From Nematostella vectensis (lineage: Eukaryota > Cnidaria > Anthozoa > Actiniaria > Edwardsiidae): a stretch of 64,000 nt of DNA. Numbering within the stretch: the first letter of the stretch is position 1; each line of letters starts with the position of its first letter. Under the pieces are notes generated by a model. The model was not told where the DNA came from and made no database searches. It saw nothing but the letters and a program-made list of their open reading frames with translations. The position numbers were made by a program, and so were the translations under genes. Below are positions 53,401 through 64,000 of this stretch, in pieces. The stretch is from positions 7,123,540-7,187,539 of the forward strand of contig NC_064042.1 of the NCBI RefSeq assembly GCF_932526225.1, read 5' to 3'.

Positions 53401-56400
53401 TGTGATGACCCTTGGTGATGTAAGGTGCAGTGTATCCTGTGATGACACAAGGTGATGTAAGGTGTAGTGTATTCCTGTGATGACACAAGGTGATGTAAGG
53501 TGTAGTGTAGTGATGACATAAGGTGATGTAAGGTGCAGTGTATCCCTGTAATGACACAAGGTGATGTAAGGTGTAGTGTATCCTGTGATGACACAAGGTG
53601 ATGTAAGGTGTAGTGTAGTGATGACATAAGGTGATGTAAGGTGCAGTGTATCCCTGTAATGACACAAGGTGATGTAAGGTGTAGTGTATCCTGTGATGAC
53701 ACAAGGTGATGTAAGGTGTAGTGTAGTGATGACATAAGGTGATGTAAGGTGTAGTGTATCTCTGTGATGACACAAGGTGATGTAAGGTGCAGTGTATTCC
53801 TGTGATGACACTAGGTGATGTAAGGTGTAGTGTATCCTGTGATGACACAAGGTGATGTAAGGTGTAGTGTATTCCTGTGATGACACAAGGTGATGTAAGG
53901 TGTAGTGTAGTGATGACATAAGGTGATGTAAGGTGCAGTGTATCCCTGTAATGACACAAGGTGATGTAAGGTGTAGTTTAGTGATTACACAAGGTGATGT
54001 AAGGTGTAGTGTATCCTGTGATGACACAAGGTGATGTAAGGTGCAGTGTATCCCTGTAATGACACAAGGTGATGTAAGGTGTAGTTTAGTGATTACACAA
54101 GGTGATGTAAGGTGTAGTTTATCCCTGTGATGACACAAGGTGATGTAAGGTGTAGTGTATCCCTGTGATGACACTAGGTGATGTAAGGTGTAGTGTAGTG
54201 ATGACACAAGGTGATGTAAGGTGTAGTGTATCCTGTGATGACACTAGGTGATGTAAGGTGTAGTGTAGTGATGACACAAGGTGATGTAAGGTGTAGTTTA
54301 TCCCTGTGATGACACTAGGTGATGTAAGGTGTAGTGTATCCTGTAATGACACAAGGTGATGTAAGGTGTAGTGTATCCTGTGATGACACAAGGTGATGTA
54401 AGGTGTAGTGTATCTCTGTGATGACACAAGGTGATGTAAGGTGTAGTGTATCCTGTGATGACACAAGGTGATGTAAGGTGTAGTGTATCCCTGTGATGAC
54501 ACAAGGTGATGTAAGGTGTAGTGTATCCTGTGATGACACAAGGTGATGTAAGGTGTAGTGTATCCCTGTGATGACACAAGGTGATGTAAGGTGTAGTGTA
54601 TCCCTGTGATGACACAAGGTGATGTAAGGTGTAGTGTATCCTGTGATGACACAAGGTGAAGTAAGGTGTAGTGTATCCCTGTGATGACACTAGTTGCTGT
54701 AAGGTGTAGTGTATCCCTGTGATGACACTAGGTGATGTAAGGTGTAGTGTAGTGATGACACAAGGTGATGTAAGGTGTAGTGTAGTGATGACACAAGGTG
54801 ATGTAAGGTGTAGTGTATCCCTGTGATGACACTAGGTGATGTAAGGTGTAGTGTAGTGATGACATAAGGTGATGTAAGGTGTAGTGTATCTCTGTGATGA
54901 CACAAGGTGATGTAAGGTGTAGTGTATTCCTGTGATGACACAAGGTGATGTAAGGTGCAGTGTATCCCTGTAATGACACAAGGTGATGTAAGGTGTAGTT
55001 TAGTGATTTCACAAGGTGATGTAAGGTGTAGTGTATCCCTGTGATGACACTAGTTGATGTAAGGTGTAGTGTATCCCTGTGATGACACAAGGTGATGTAA
55101 GGTGTAGTGTATCCTGTGATGACACAAGGTGATGTAAGGTGTAGTGTATCCTGTGATGACACTAGGTGATGTAAGGTGTAGTGTATCCCTGTGATGACAC
55201 TAGTTGCTGTAAGGTGTAGTGTATCCCTGTGATGACACTAGGTGATGTAAGGTGTGGTGTAGTGATGACACAAGGTGATGTAAGGTGTAGTGTATCCTGT
55301 GATGACACAAGGTGATGTAAGGTGTAGTGTATCCTGTGATGACACAAGGTGATGTAAGGTGTAGTTTATCCCTGTGATGACACTAGTTGAAGTAAGGTGT
55401 AGTGTATCCTGTGATGACACTAGTTGCTGTAAGGTGTAGTGTATCCCTGTGATGACACAAGGTGATGTAAGGTGTAGTGTAGTGATGACACTAGGTGATG
55501 TAAGGTGCAGTGTAGTGATGACACTAGGTGATGTAAGGTGTAGTGTATCTCTGTGATGACACTAGTTGATGTAAGGTGTAGTGTATTCCTGTGATGACAC
55601 AAGGTGATGTAAGGTGTAGTGTATCCTGTGATGACACAAGGTGATGTAAGGTGTAGTGTAGTGATGACACAAGGTGATGTAAGGTGTAGTGTAGTGATGA
55701 CCCTTGGTGATGTAAGGTGTAGTGTATCCCTGTGATGACACTAGTTGATGTCAGGTGTAGTGTATCCTGTGATGATACAAGGTGATGTCACTAATATTCT
55801 TATCTCGTGAACGAAACATCATGACAACCAACCTCGGTAGGTGTCATGTTGGTGTCAAGGGGGGTGCTCCAATATGCTCACGTGATTGTGACGTCATCAA
55901 TGTAGAAAACATTCATATCTCGTGAAAGAAACATTGTATAACAACCAAACTTGATAGGTGTCATGTATGTGTCAAGGGCGGTGCGAAGATATGGTCACGT
56001 GATGCGTGACGTCATCGATGACGTCACTAAAAGTAAAACTACCCTGACGTCGTAACATCGTATGACAGCTAACTTGTTATGCGAGGGGAAGGGGGTTTGG
56101 CAAATTGGGCGCGTGATTTGTGAAATCGTTGAAATCGTCAAAGACAGAAATATTAAAATAATATTTATTTTTTTTAAATTATTAAGCGAGCAAAGATTTG
56201 GTCGTTTGGAGCTCCGCTTTTAGGCAATGCCTAAATCTATATATTACAAGGTTAGGTGAGGCAACAGAGTCAAGCCTTCAGTTACCGGGTTTTGTTGTCG
56301 GAAGATTCGAGGGAACTCTGGTCTTAGCCCGAGAACACGAACGTGTTTATCCAGCTCGGCACGAGTCGTATTCTTGCCGAGTTCGTCCTCATAAGCCTGT

Positions 56401-59400
56401 CGATAGTGCGGCACTGTTCCTTCAAGTTCTCTGTTTTCAAGACATTTCCCAAGGTCGTCTTTGTCCTGTTCTTCAATTGAGTCTGTTTAAGCAAAATTAC
56501 TCAATCCCATTGCTCGACATTTATTTACAGCTGCATTTAAAGTTTTTTTTTAAACTAAAATACTTGCAGGTAATTTATTGGGAATAAATTATCTAGTAAT
56601 TTCGTTTGTCGTACCTGGGTAGATGTCTCGGCAGCGCATGACAATCTCCCACACAATGAGGGAAAGAGAGTAAACGTCTGCTTGGCACAGAGATTCGCAG
56701 AAAAACTCAAAGCTAATCGCTTGATCGAGGAGCTCAGGTGACCAGTAGCGCATCGTACCAGCGATCTGATAAAAGGCAAACAATGCATCACCCTTCTACC
56801 GTGTAGTCAACACCACCATGGGTCGCGTCTATTGTGAATAGGCCTATTCCTCAACTATCTAGGGTATGGGTGGCGTCTATTGTGTAGTATTGTGTAAAGG
56901 CTCATACCTCATTATCTAGGGTATGGGTGGCGTCTATTGTGTAGTATTGTGTAAAGGCTCATACCTCATCATCTAGGGTATGGGTGGCGTCTATTGTGTA
57001 GTATTGTGTAAAGGCTCATACCTCATCATCTAGGGTATGGGTTGCGTCTATTGTGTAGTATTGTGTAAAGGCTCATACCTCATCATCTAGGGTATGGGTG
57101 GCGTCTATTGTGTAAAGGCTCATACCTCATCATCTAGGGTATGGGTTGCGTCTATTGTGTAAAGGCTCATACCTCATCATCTAGGGTATGGGTTGCGTCT
57201 ATTGTCTAGTATTGTGTATAGGCTCATACCTCATCATCTAGGGTATGGGTGGCGTCTATTGTGTAGTATTGTGTATAGGCTCATACCTCATCATCTAGGG
57301 TATGGGTGGCGTCTATTGTGTAGTATTGTGTAAAGGCTCATACCTCATCATCTAGGGTATGGGTGGCGTCTATTGTGTAGTATTGTGTATAGGCTCATAC
57401 CTCATTATCTAGGGTATGGGTGGCGTCTATTGTGTAGTATTATGTAAAGGCTCATACCTCATCATCTAGGGTATGGGTGGCGTCTATTGTGTAGTATTGT
57501 GTAAAGGCTCATACCTCATCATCTAGGGTATGGGTTGCGTCTATTGTGTAGTATTGTGTAAAGGCTCATACCTCATCATCTAGGGTATGGGTGGCGTCTA
57601 TTGTCTAGTATTGTGTATAGGCTCATACCTCATCATCTAGGGTATGGGTGGCGTCTATTGTGTAGTATTCTGTAAAGGCTCATACCTCATCATCTAGGGT
57701 ATGGGTGGCGTCTATTGTGTAGTATTCTGTAAAGGCTCATACCTCATCATCTAGGGTATGGGTGGCGTCTATTGTGTAGTATTGTGTTTAGGCTCATACC
57801 TCATCATCTAGGGTATGGGTGGCGTCTATTGTGTAGTATTGTGTAAAGGCTCATACCTCATCATCTAGGGTATGGGTTGCGTCTATTGTGTAGTACTGTG
57901 TTTAGGCTCATACCTCATCATCTAGGGTATGGGTTGCGTCTATTGTGTATTATTCTGTAAAGGCTCATACCTCATCATCTAGGGTATGGGTGGCGTCTAT
58001 TGTGTATATTGTGTAAAGGCTCATACCTCATCATCTAGGGTATGGGTGGCGTCTATTGTGTATATTGTGTAAAGGCTCATTACTCATCATCTAGGGTATG
58101 GGTGGCGTCTATTGTGTAGTATTGTGTAAAGGCTCATACCTCATCATCTAGGGTATGGGTTGCGTCTATTGTGTAGTATTGTGTTTAGGCTCATACCTCA
58201 TCATCTAGGGTATGGGTGGCGTCTATTGTGTAGTATTCTGTAAAGGCTCATACCTCATCATCTAGGGTATGGGTGGCGTCTATTGTGTAGTATTGTGTTT
58301 AGGCTCATACCTCATCATCTAGGGTATGGGTGGCGTCTATTGTGTAGTATTGTGTAAAGGCTCATACCTCATCATCTAGGGTATGGGTTGCGTCTATTGT
58401 GTAGTACTGTGTTTAGGCTCATACCTCATCATCTAGGGTATGGGTTGCGTCTATTGTGTATTATTCTGTAAAGGCTCATACCTCATCATCTAGGGTATGG
58501 GTGGCGTCTATTGTGTATATTGTGTAAAGGCTCATACCTCATCATCTAGGGTATGGGTGGCGTCTATTGTGTATATTGTGTAAAGGCTCATTACTCATCA
58601 TCTAGGGTATGGGTGGCGTCTATTGTGTAGTATTGTGTAAAGGCTCATACCTCATCATCTAGGGTATGGGTTGCGTCTATTGTGTAGTATTGTGTTTAGG
58701 CTCATACCTCATCATCTAGGGTATGGGTGGCGTCTATTGTGTAGTATTATGTAAAGGCTCATACCTCATCATCTAGGGTATGGGTGGCATCTATTGTGTA
58801 GTATTGTGTTTAGGCTCATACCTCATCATCTAGGGTATGAGTGGCATCTATTGTGTAGTATTGTGTAAAGGCTCATACCTCATCATCTAGGGTTTCGGCG
58901 GCGTCTATTGTGTAGTATTCTGTAAAGGCTCATACCTCATCATCTAGGGTATGGGTGGCGTCTATTGTGTAGTATTGTGTAAAGGCTCATACCTCATCAT
59001 CTAGGGTATGGGTGGCGTCTATTGTGTTGTATTGTGTAAAGGCTCATACCTCATCATCTAGGGTATGGGTGGCGTCTATTGTGTAGTATTGTGTAAAGGC
59101 TCATACCTCATCATCTAGGGTATGGGTGGCGTCTATTGTGTAGTATTCTGTAAAGGCTCATACCTCATCATCTAGGGTATGGGTGGCGTCTATTGTGTAG
59201 TATTGTGTAAAGGCTCATACCTCATCATCTAGGGTATGGGTTGCGTCTATTGTGTAGTACTGTGTTTAGGCTCATACCTCATCATCTAGGGTATGGGTTG
59301 CGTCTATTGTGTATTATTCTGTAAAGGCTCATACCTCATCATCTAGGGTATGGGTGGCGTCTATTGTGTATATTGTGTAAAGGCTCATACCTCATCATCT

Positions 59401-62400
59401 AGGGTATGGGTGGCGTCTATTGTGTATATTGTGTAAAGGCTCATTACTCATCATCTAGGGTATGGGTGGCGTCTATTGTGTAGTATTGTGTAAAGGCTCA
59501 TACCTCATCATCTAGGGTATGGGTTGCGTCTATTGTGTAGTATTGTGTTTAGGCTCATACCTCATCATCTAGGGTATGGGTGGCGTCTATTGTGTAGTAT
59601 TATGTAAAGGCTCATACCTCATCATCTAGGGTATGGGTGGCATCTATTGTGTAGTATTGTGTTTAGGCTCATACCTCATCATCTAGGGTATGAGTGGCAT
59701 CTATTGTGTAGTATTGTGTAAAGGCTCATACCTCATCATCTAGGGTTTCGGCGGCGTCTATTGTGTAGTATTCTGTAAAGGCTCATACCTCATCATCTAG
59801 GGTATGGGTGGCATCTATTGTGTAGTATTGTGTAAAGGCTCATACCTCATCATCTAGGGTATGGGTGGCGTCTATTGTGTTGTATTGTGTAAAGGCTCAT
59901 ACCTCATCATCTAGGGTATGGGTGGCGTCTATTGTGTAGTATTGTGTAAAGGCTCATACCTCATCATCTAGGGTATGGGTGGCGTCTATTGTGTAGTATT
60001 CTGTAAAGGCTCATACCTCATCATCTAGGGTATGGGTGGCGTCTATTGTCTAGTATTGTGTTTAGGCTCATACCTCATCATCTAGGGTATGGGTGGCGTC
60101 TATTGTGTAAAGGCTCATACCTCATCATCTAGGGTATGGGTGGCGTCTATTGTGTAGTATTGTGTAAAGGCTCATACCTCATCATCTAGGGTATGGGTGG
60201 CGTCTATTGTGTAGTATTGTGTAAAGGCTCATACCTCATCATCTAGGGTATGGGTGGCGTCTATTGTGTAGTATTGTGTAAAGGCTCATACCTCATCATC
60301 TAGGGTATGGGTTGCGTCTATTGTGTAGTATTATGTAAAGGCTCATACCTCATCATCTAGGGTATGGGTGGCGTCTATTGTGTAGTATTGTGTAAAGGCT
60401 CATACCTCATCATCTAGGGTATGGGTTGCGTCTATTGTGTAGTATTGTGTAAAGGCTCATACCTCATCATCTAGGGTATGGGTTGCGTCTATTGTGTAGT
60501 ATTGTGTTTAGGCTCATACCTCATTATCTAGGGTATGGGTGGCGTCTATTGTGTAGTATTGTGTTTAGGCTCATACCTCATCATCTAGGGTATGGGTGGC
60601 GTCTATTGTGTAGTACTGTGTTTAGGCTCATACCTCATTATCTAGGGTATGGGTGGCGTCTATTGTGTATATTGTGTAAAGGCTCATACCTCATCATCTA
60701 GGGTATGGGTGGCGTCTATTGTGTAGTATTGTGTAAAGGCTCATACCTCATCATCTAGGGTATGGGTGGCGTCTATTGTGTAGTATTCTGTAAAGGCTCA
60801 TACCTCATCATCTAGGGTATGGGTTGCGTCTATTGTGTAGTATTATGTAAAGGCTCATACCTCATCATCTAGGGTATGGGTGGCGTCTATTGTGTAGTAT
60901 TGTGTAAAGGCTCATACCTCATCATCTAGGGTATGGGTGGCGTCTATTGTGTATATTGTGTAAAGGCTCATACCTCATTATCTAGGGTATGGGTGGCGTC
61001 TATTGTGTAGTATTGTGTAAAGGCTCATACCTCCTCATCTAGGGTATGGGTTGCGTCTATTGTGTAGTATTGTGTAAAGGCTCATACCTCATCATCTAGG
61101 GTATGGGTGGCGTCTATTGTGTAGTATTCTGTAAAGGCTCATACCTCATCATCTAGGGTATGGGTTGCGTCTATTGTGTAGTATTGTGTAAAGGCTCATA
61201 CCTCATCATCTAGGGTATGGGTTGCGTCTATTGTCTAGTATTGTGTTTAGGCTCATACCTCATCATCTAGGGTATGGGTTGCGTCTATTGTGTAGTATTG
61301 TGTAAAGGCTCATACCTCATCATCTAGGGTATGGGTGGCGTCTATTGTGTATATTGTGTAAAGGCTCATACCTCATCATCTAGGGTATGGGTGGCGTCTA
61401 TTGTGTAGTATTGTGTAAAGGCTCATACCTCATTATCTAGGGTATGGGTGGCGTCTATTGTGTAGTATTGTGTAAAGGCTCATACCTCATCATCTAGGGT
61501 ATGGGTTGCGTCTATTGTGTAGTATTGTGTGAAGGCTCATACCTCATCATCTAGGGTATGGGTGGCGTCTATTGTGTAGTATTGTGTATAGGGTCATACC
61601 TCATCATCTAGGGTATGGGTGGCGTCTATTGTGTAGTATTGTGTAAAGGCTCATACCTCATCATCTAGGGTATGGGTGGCGTCTATTGTGTAGTATTGTG
61701 TAAAGGCTCATACCTCATCATCTAGGGTATGGGTGGCGTCTATTGTGTAGTATTGTGTAAAGGCTCATACCTCATCATCTAGGGTATGGGTTGCGTCTAT
61801 TGTGTAAAGGCTCATACCTCATCATCTAGGGTATGGGTTGCGTCTATTGTGTTTAGGCTCATACCTCATCATCTAGGGTATGGGTGGCGTCTATTGTGTA
61901 GTATTGTGTAAAGGCTCATACCTCATCATCTAGGGTATGGGTGGCGTCTATTGTGTAGTATTGTGTAAAGGCTCATACCTCATCATCTAGGGTATGGGTT
62001 GCGTCTATTGTGTAGTATTGTGTAAAGGCTCATACCTCATCATCTAGGGTATGGGTGGCGTCTATTGTGTAGTATTGTGTAAAGGCTCATACCTCATCAT
62101 CTAGGGTATGGGTTGCGTCTATTGTGTAGTATTGTGTAAAGGCTCATACCTCATCATCTAGGGTATGGGTGGCGTCTATTGTGTAGTATTGTGTAAAGGC
62201 TCATACCTCATCATCTAGGGTATGGGTGGCGTCTATTGTGTAGTATTGTGTAAAGGCTCATACCTCATCATCTAGGGTATGGGTGGCGTCTATTGTGTAG
62301 TATTGTGTAAAGGCTCATACCTTATCATCTAGGGTATGGGTGGCGTCTATTGTGTATATTGTGTAAAGGCTCATACCTCATCATCTAGGGTATGGGTGGC

Positions 62401-64000
62401 GTCTATTGTGTAGTATTGTGTTTAGGCTCATACCTCATCATCTAGGGTTTCGGCGGCGTCTATTGTGTAGTATTCTGTAAAGGCTCATACCTCATCATCT
62501 AGGGTATGGGTGGCGTCTATTGTGTAGTATTGTGTAAAGGCTCATACCTTATCATCTAGGGTATGGGTGGCGTCTATTGTGTATATTGTGTAAAGGCTCA
62601 TACCTCATCATCTAGGGTATGGGTTGCGTCCATTCTGTAAAGGCGCATACCTCTATCTGTTCAACTTTGTTTAGGTCTCTCGTGGATAACTTCTTTGTAA
62701 ACTGGAAGTCAGTAAGTGCGCATGTGCCGTCCCTCTTGACCAGGATATTCGAGCTGCAGAGGTCGCGATGAGCGTATGCCTCTATAGACACCATGTCTGA
62801 GAGTAATGATAATTATGATCAATGTGCCGGTGATAAATTGACTCACCACCTCCACTACATGAAGTCTATTTTTTTTGTATTCATGATGATGAAGATTATA
62901 ATGGCAATGCTAGTAAATATGATTATGTGCAAAACGATAGAGATAAAGATAACAGTACAACTGTGCTCCTGATAATGATACAGATGTGGCAATGATGATG
63001 ATCATGATGATAACGATGATGATTACGGAGATATTGATATTGGCATTGATATTATGCGATAGACGTACGAAATTTTATAAAAAAAACATGGAGGGAACTG
63101 GAGAAGAACACAACAATTGCATGGGCTTATACCAGTCAGTGCAGCCATTAATTTCAGTAAGATCCATAACCGATAACCACATTTAGTCTAGACCTACATG
63201 AGCCATTTTCCATGTTCTTCACCTTACCTTATTACACTTAATTTTCGCGACGTCAAAATTTCGCGATTTTGAGATGGCGATATTTCGCGCCACTTTATTT
63301 TCGCGATTTTCCTATTTTTTTAAAAACCAGATCACTTTATTTTCGAGATTTCGCGATTTTGGGATGACAAGCAAAACAAGCGGGATTGAAATGTGCTGTA
63401 ATCATCAAAACTGAAACAATTTGTAACAAAAAGATGCGTTGTCTAAATTTAGTTTCATAAAGATCTATAAATACAAGTCCAACTCAACCCCTTACCGTAC
63501 TATATGTACATTAGTTGACTAAATAGACAAGGTGTTTCCATAAAGCTTATTAAAGGGCCAATATTCCCCCAAAGTCTTCTTGTGTACTCACTTAATTTCG
63601 CGCATCCTAATTTTCGCGACACTCAATTTACGAGTCACTTTATTTTCGCGAATCTTTCAAAATCGCGAAATTAAAGTGACGCTAAAATTAGGTGTAATAA
63701 GGTTCTTAAAATAGGTAGATACAAGGGATACACAGCCGTAGCAGGGAGAGGGGCAAAAAAAATAATTAAAAAATATAAGGGGATGGTCAAAAGGGGCGTG
63801 GCTGTGTCCCGCCCCCAATATTTTCTAATAGCTCAGTATTTTGCCCCCCCCCCCCCCCCCCCCTCAATGGTACGTGGCCTGCTACGGCTCTGGGATAATA
63901 CACAGCAGTACCGTGTAGATGCGCTAGTCCACGGGCGGCAGAGGAGGCCAGGGTGCACATTTCAGCCCACGACACGCTTGTACGTGTTAGGTAGTTAGCC
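50442..64000 (-). CDS. BMPR2-like type II receptor serine/threonine kinase, kinase 3' half (partial)
   Basis: Exons: 64000-63912 (cut by the window edge), 62781-62651, 56765-56615, 56482-56286, 50633-50442 (TAA). Phases match throughout. Key strings: SSAARGLAHLH; AHRDLCSSNILVKRDGT (catalytic loop with HRD and N); ALTDFQF where DFG is expected; AGTMRYWSPELLD; ADVYSLSLIVWEIVMRCRD; VPHYRQAYEDELGKN; RPEFPRIFRQQNP; RQTLVECWDSDPDARIHPA. WEIxMRC-D--PG and the tail of the kinase resemble BMPR2 most among type II receptors. After the kinase only ~35 residues follow, so the long BMPR2 C-terminal tail is absent. The ligand-binding and TM exons lie outside the window. Confidence 0.88.
50640..55790. repeat. 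5.2-kb minisatellite (~37-bp unit) filling the last kinase intron
   Basis: Roughly 140 units of gatgacacaaggtgatgtaa, ggtgtagtgtatccctgt with 33-38-bp length variants. On - the unit reads cttgtgtcatcacagggata; the real intron end is cttgtgtccacacagggatc followed by atcacag and the exon. The unit therefore resembles the acceptor region. A ~620-bp block repeats within it (52087 and 52707). It has no stop codons on -, which produces long spurious ORFs. Confidence 0.95.
56286..56482 (-). CDS. BMPR2-like kinase exon without ATG
   Basis: Acceptor gtttaaacag; reading DSIEEQDKDDLGKC, then GTVPHYRQAYEDELGKNTTR, AELDKHVRVLGLRPEFPRIF and RQQNP, donor gtaact. It enters in phase 1 and leaves in phase 0. 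This is the segment between subdomains IX and XI, aligning with VPEYQxAF...PKFP of BMPR2. The + strand ORF over the same bases is a shadow. Confidence 0.85.
56820..62650. repeat. 5.8-kb minisatellite (57-bp unit) carrying a kinase splice donor
   Basis: About 100 units of aaaggctcatacctcatcat, ctagggtatgggtggcgtct, attgtgtagtattgtgt. On - each reads accctagatgatgag then gtatgagcctttac. The true donor of exon 62781-62651 reads AACAGATAGAG then gtatgcgcctttac, so the array starts exactly at the 5' splice site. Nearly the whole intron is repeat; longer blocks recur (variant cattactcat at 58079, 58589, 59442). Confidence 0.95.
62800..63060. repeat. gatgat-type simple repeat
   Basis: Degenerate aatgatgatgatcatgatga runs within the intron before the HRD exon. 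Confidence 0.75.
63226..63703. mobile_element. MITE-like element with ~50-bp inverted ends
   Basis: Left end accttattacacttaatttt + cgcgacgtcaaaatttcgcg; right end cgcgaaattaaagtgacgct + aaaattaggtgtaataaggt. The interior is full of ttttcgcgattttg motifs. About 480 bp, intronic in the kinase gene. Confidence 0.75.

Noticed and set aside
50442-55602. Many - strand ORFs of 60-363 codons rich in HYTLHHLVSSQ-like repeats
   Set aside because: The 37-bp unit has no stop codon in any - strand frame, so ORFs arise automatically. Only 50442-50633 is coding (kinase C terminus).
56198-56587. 129-aa + strand ORF
   Set aside because: Antisense to the kinase exon 56482-56286, whose - strand frame clearly matches type II receptor kinases.
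36111-62650. Possible CRISPR-like arrays
   Set aside because: Units are contiguous tandem repeats without unique spacers, and the genome is eukaryotic.

Overview
This is a gene-dense, intron-rich animal locus, most likely from a cnidarian (probably a sea anemone such as Nematostella). Reasons: short GT-AG introns, a metazoan BMPR2-type kinase, large phase-1 Ig-exon receptors, many MITE-like inverted-repeat elements, abundant minisatellites, and no bacterial gene organisation. The species call is inference.

Layout, left to right: (1) the 3' end of an SLC37A1/2-type sugar-phosphate antiporter gene, + strand, to 1913; (2) a complete six-exon ankyrin-repeat gene, - strand, 7359 to 2437 (427 codons); (3) a complete 13-exon SRPRA gene (signal recognition particle receptor alpha, 642 aa), + strand, 8067 to 15037, sharing a roughly 0.7 kb head-to-head promoter with the ankyrin gene; (4) a single-exon orphan ORF, + strand, 17441 to 17977; (5) Ig-superfamily receptor B, - strand, 28652 to 20033 (14 exons, 1027 aa); (6) its larger tandem neighbour, receptor A, - strand, 47150 to 32706 (21 exons, about 1403 aa, with FN3 and SEA domains); (7) the kinase-domain 3' half of a BMPR2-like type II TGF-beta-superfamily receptor, - strand, 64000 to 50442, with two of its introns almost wholly made of tandem repeats (5.2 and 5.8 kb). 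All intron-exon models were built by hand from splice sites, phase and family similarity. Each complete model sums to a multiple of three. Several exons have no ATG and are invisible to a simple ORF scan.

Two themes stand out. First, receptors A and B share a plan: signal-peptide exon, a V-like domain with 'LAW' where the first Ig cysteine normally sits, an array of one-exon I-set domains, FN3, transmembrane helix, and a tail built partly from tiny exons and carrying immunoreceptor-like tyrosine motifs. They look like a tandem pair of adhesion or recognition receptors. Second, at least ten introns carry tandem repeats whose unit contains, or abuts, the splice junction next to them. Duplicated 5' splice sites (or 3' splice sites) therefore form decoy arrays of 2 to about 100 copies in the ankyrin, SRPRA, receptor A, receptor B and kinase genes. 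This recurrence is the most unusual feature of the window.

The rest is intergenic or intronic sequence with three copies of one TTAA-flanked MITE family, several other hairpin elements (including a perfect 75-bp-arm palindrome at 49728-49882), tRNA-Asn-like fragments and simple repeats.
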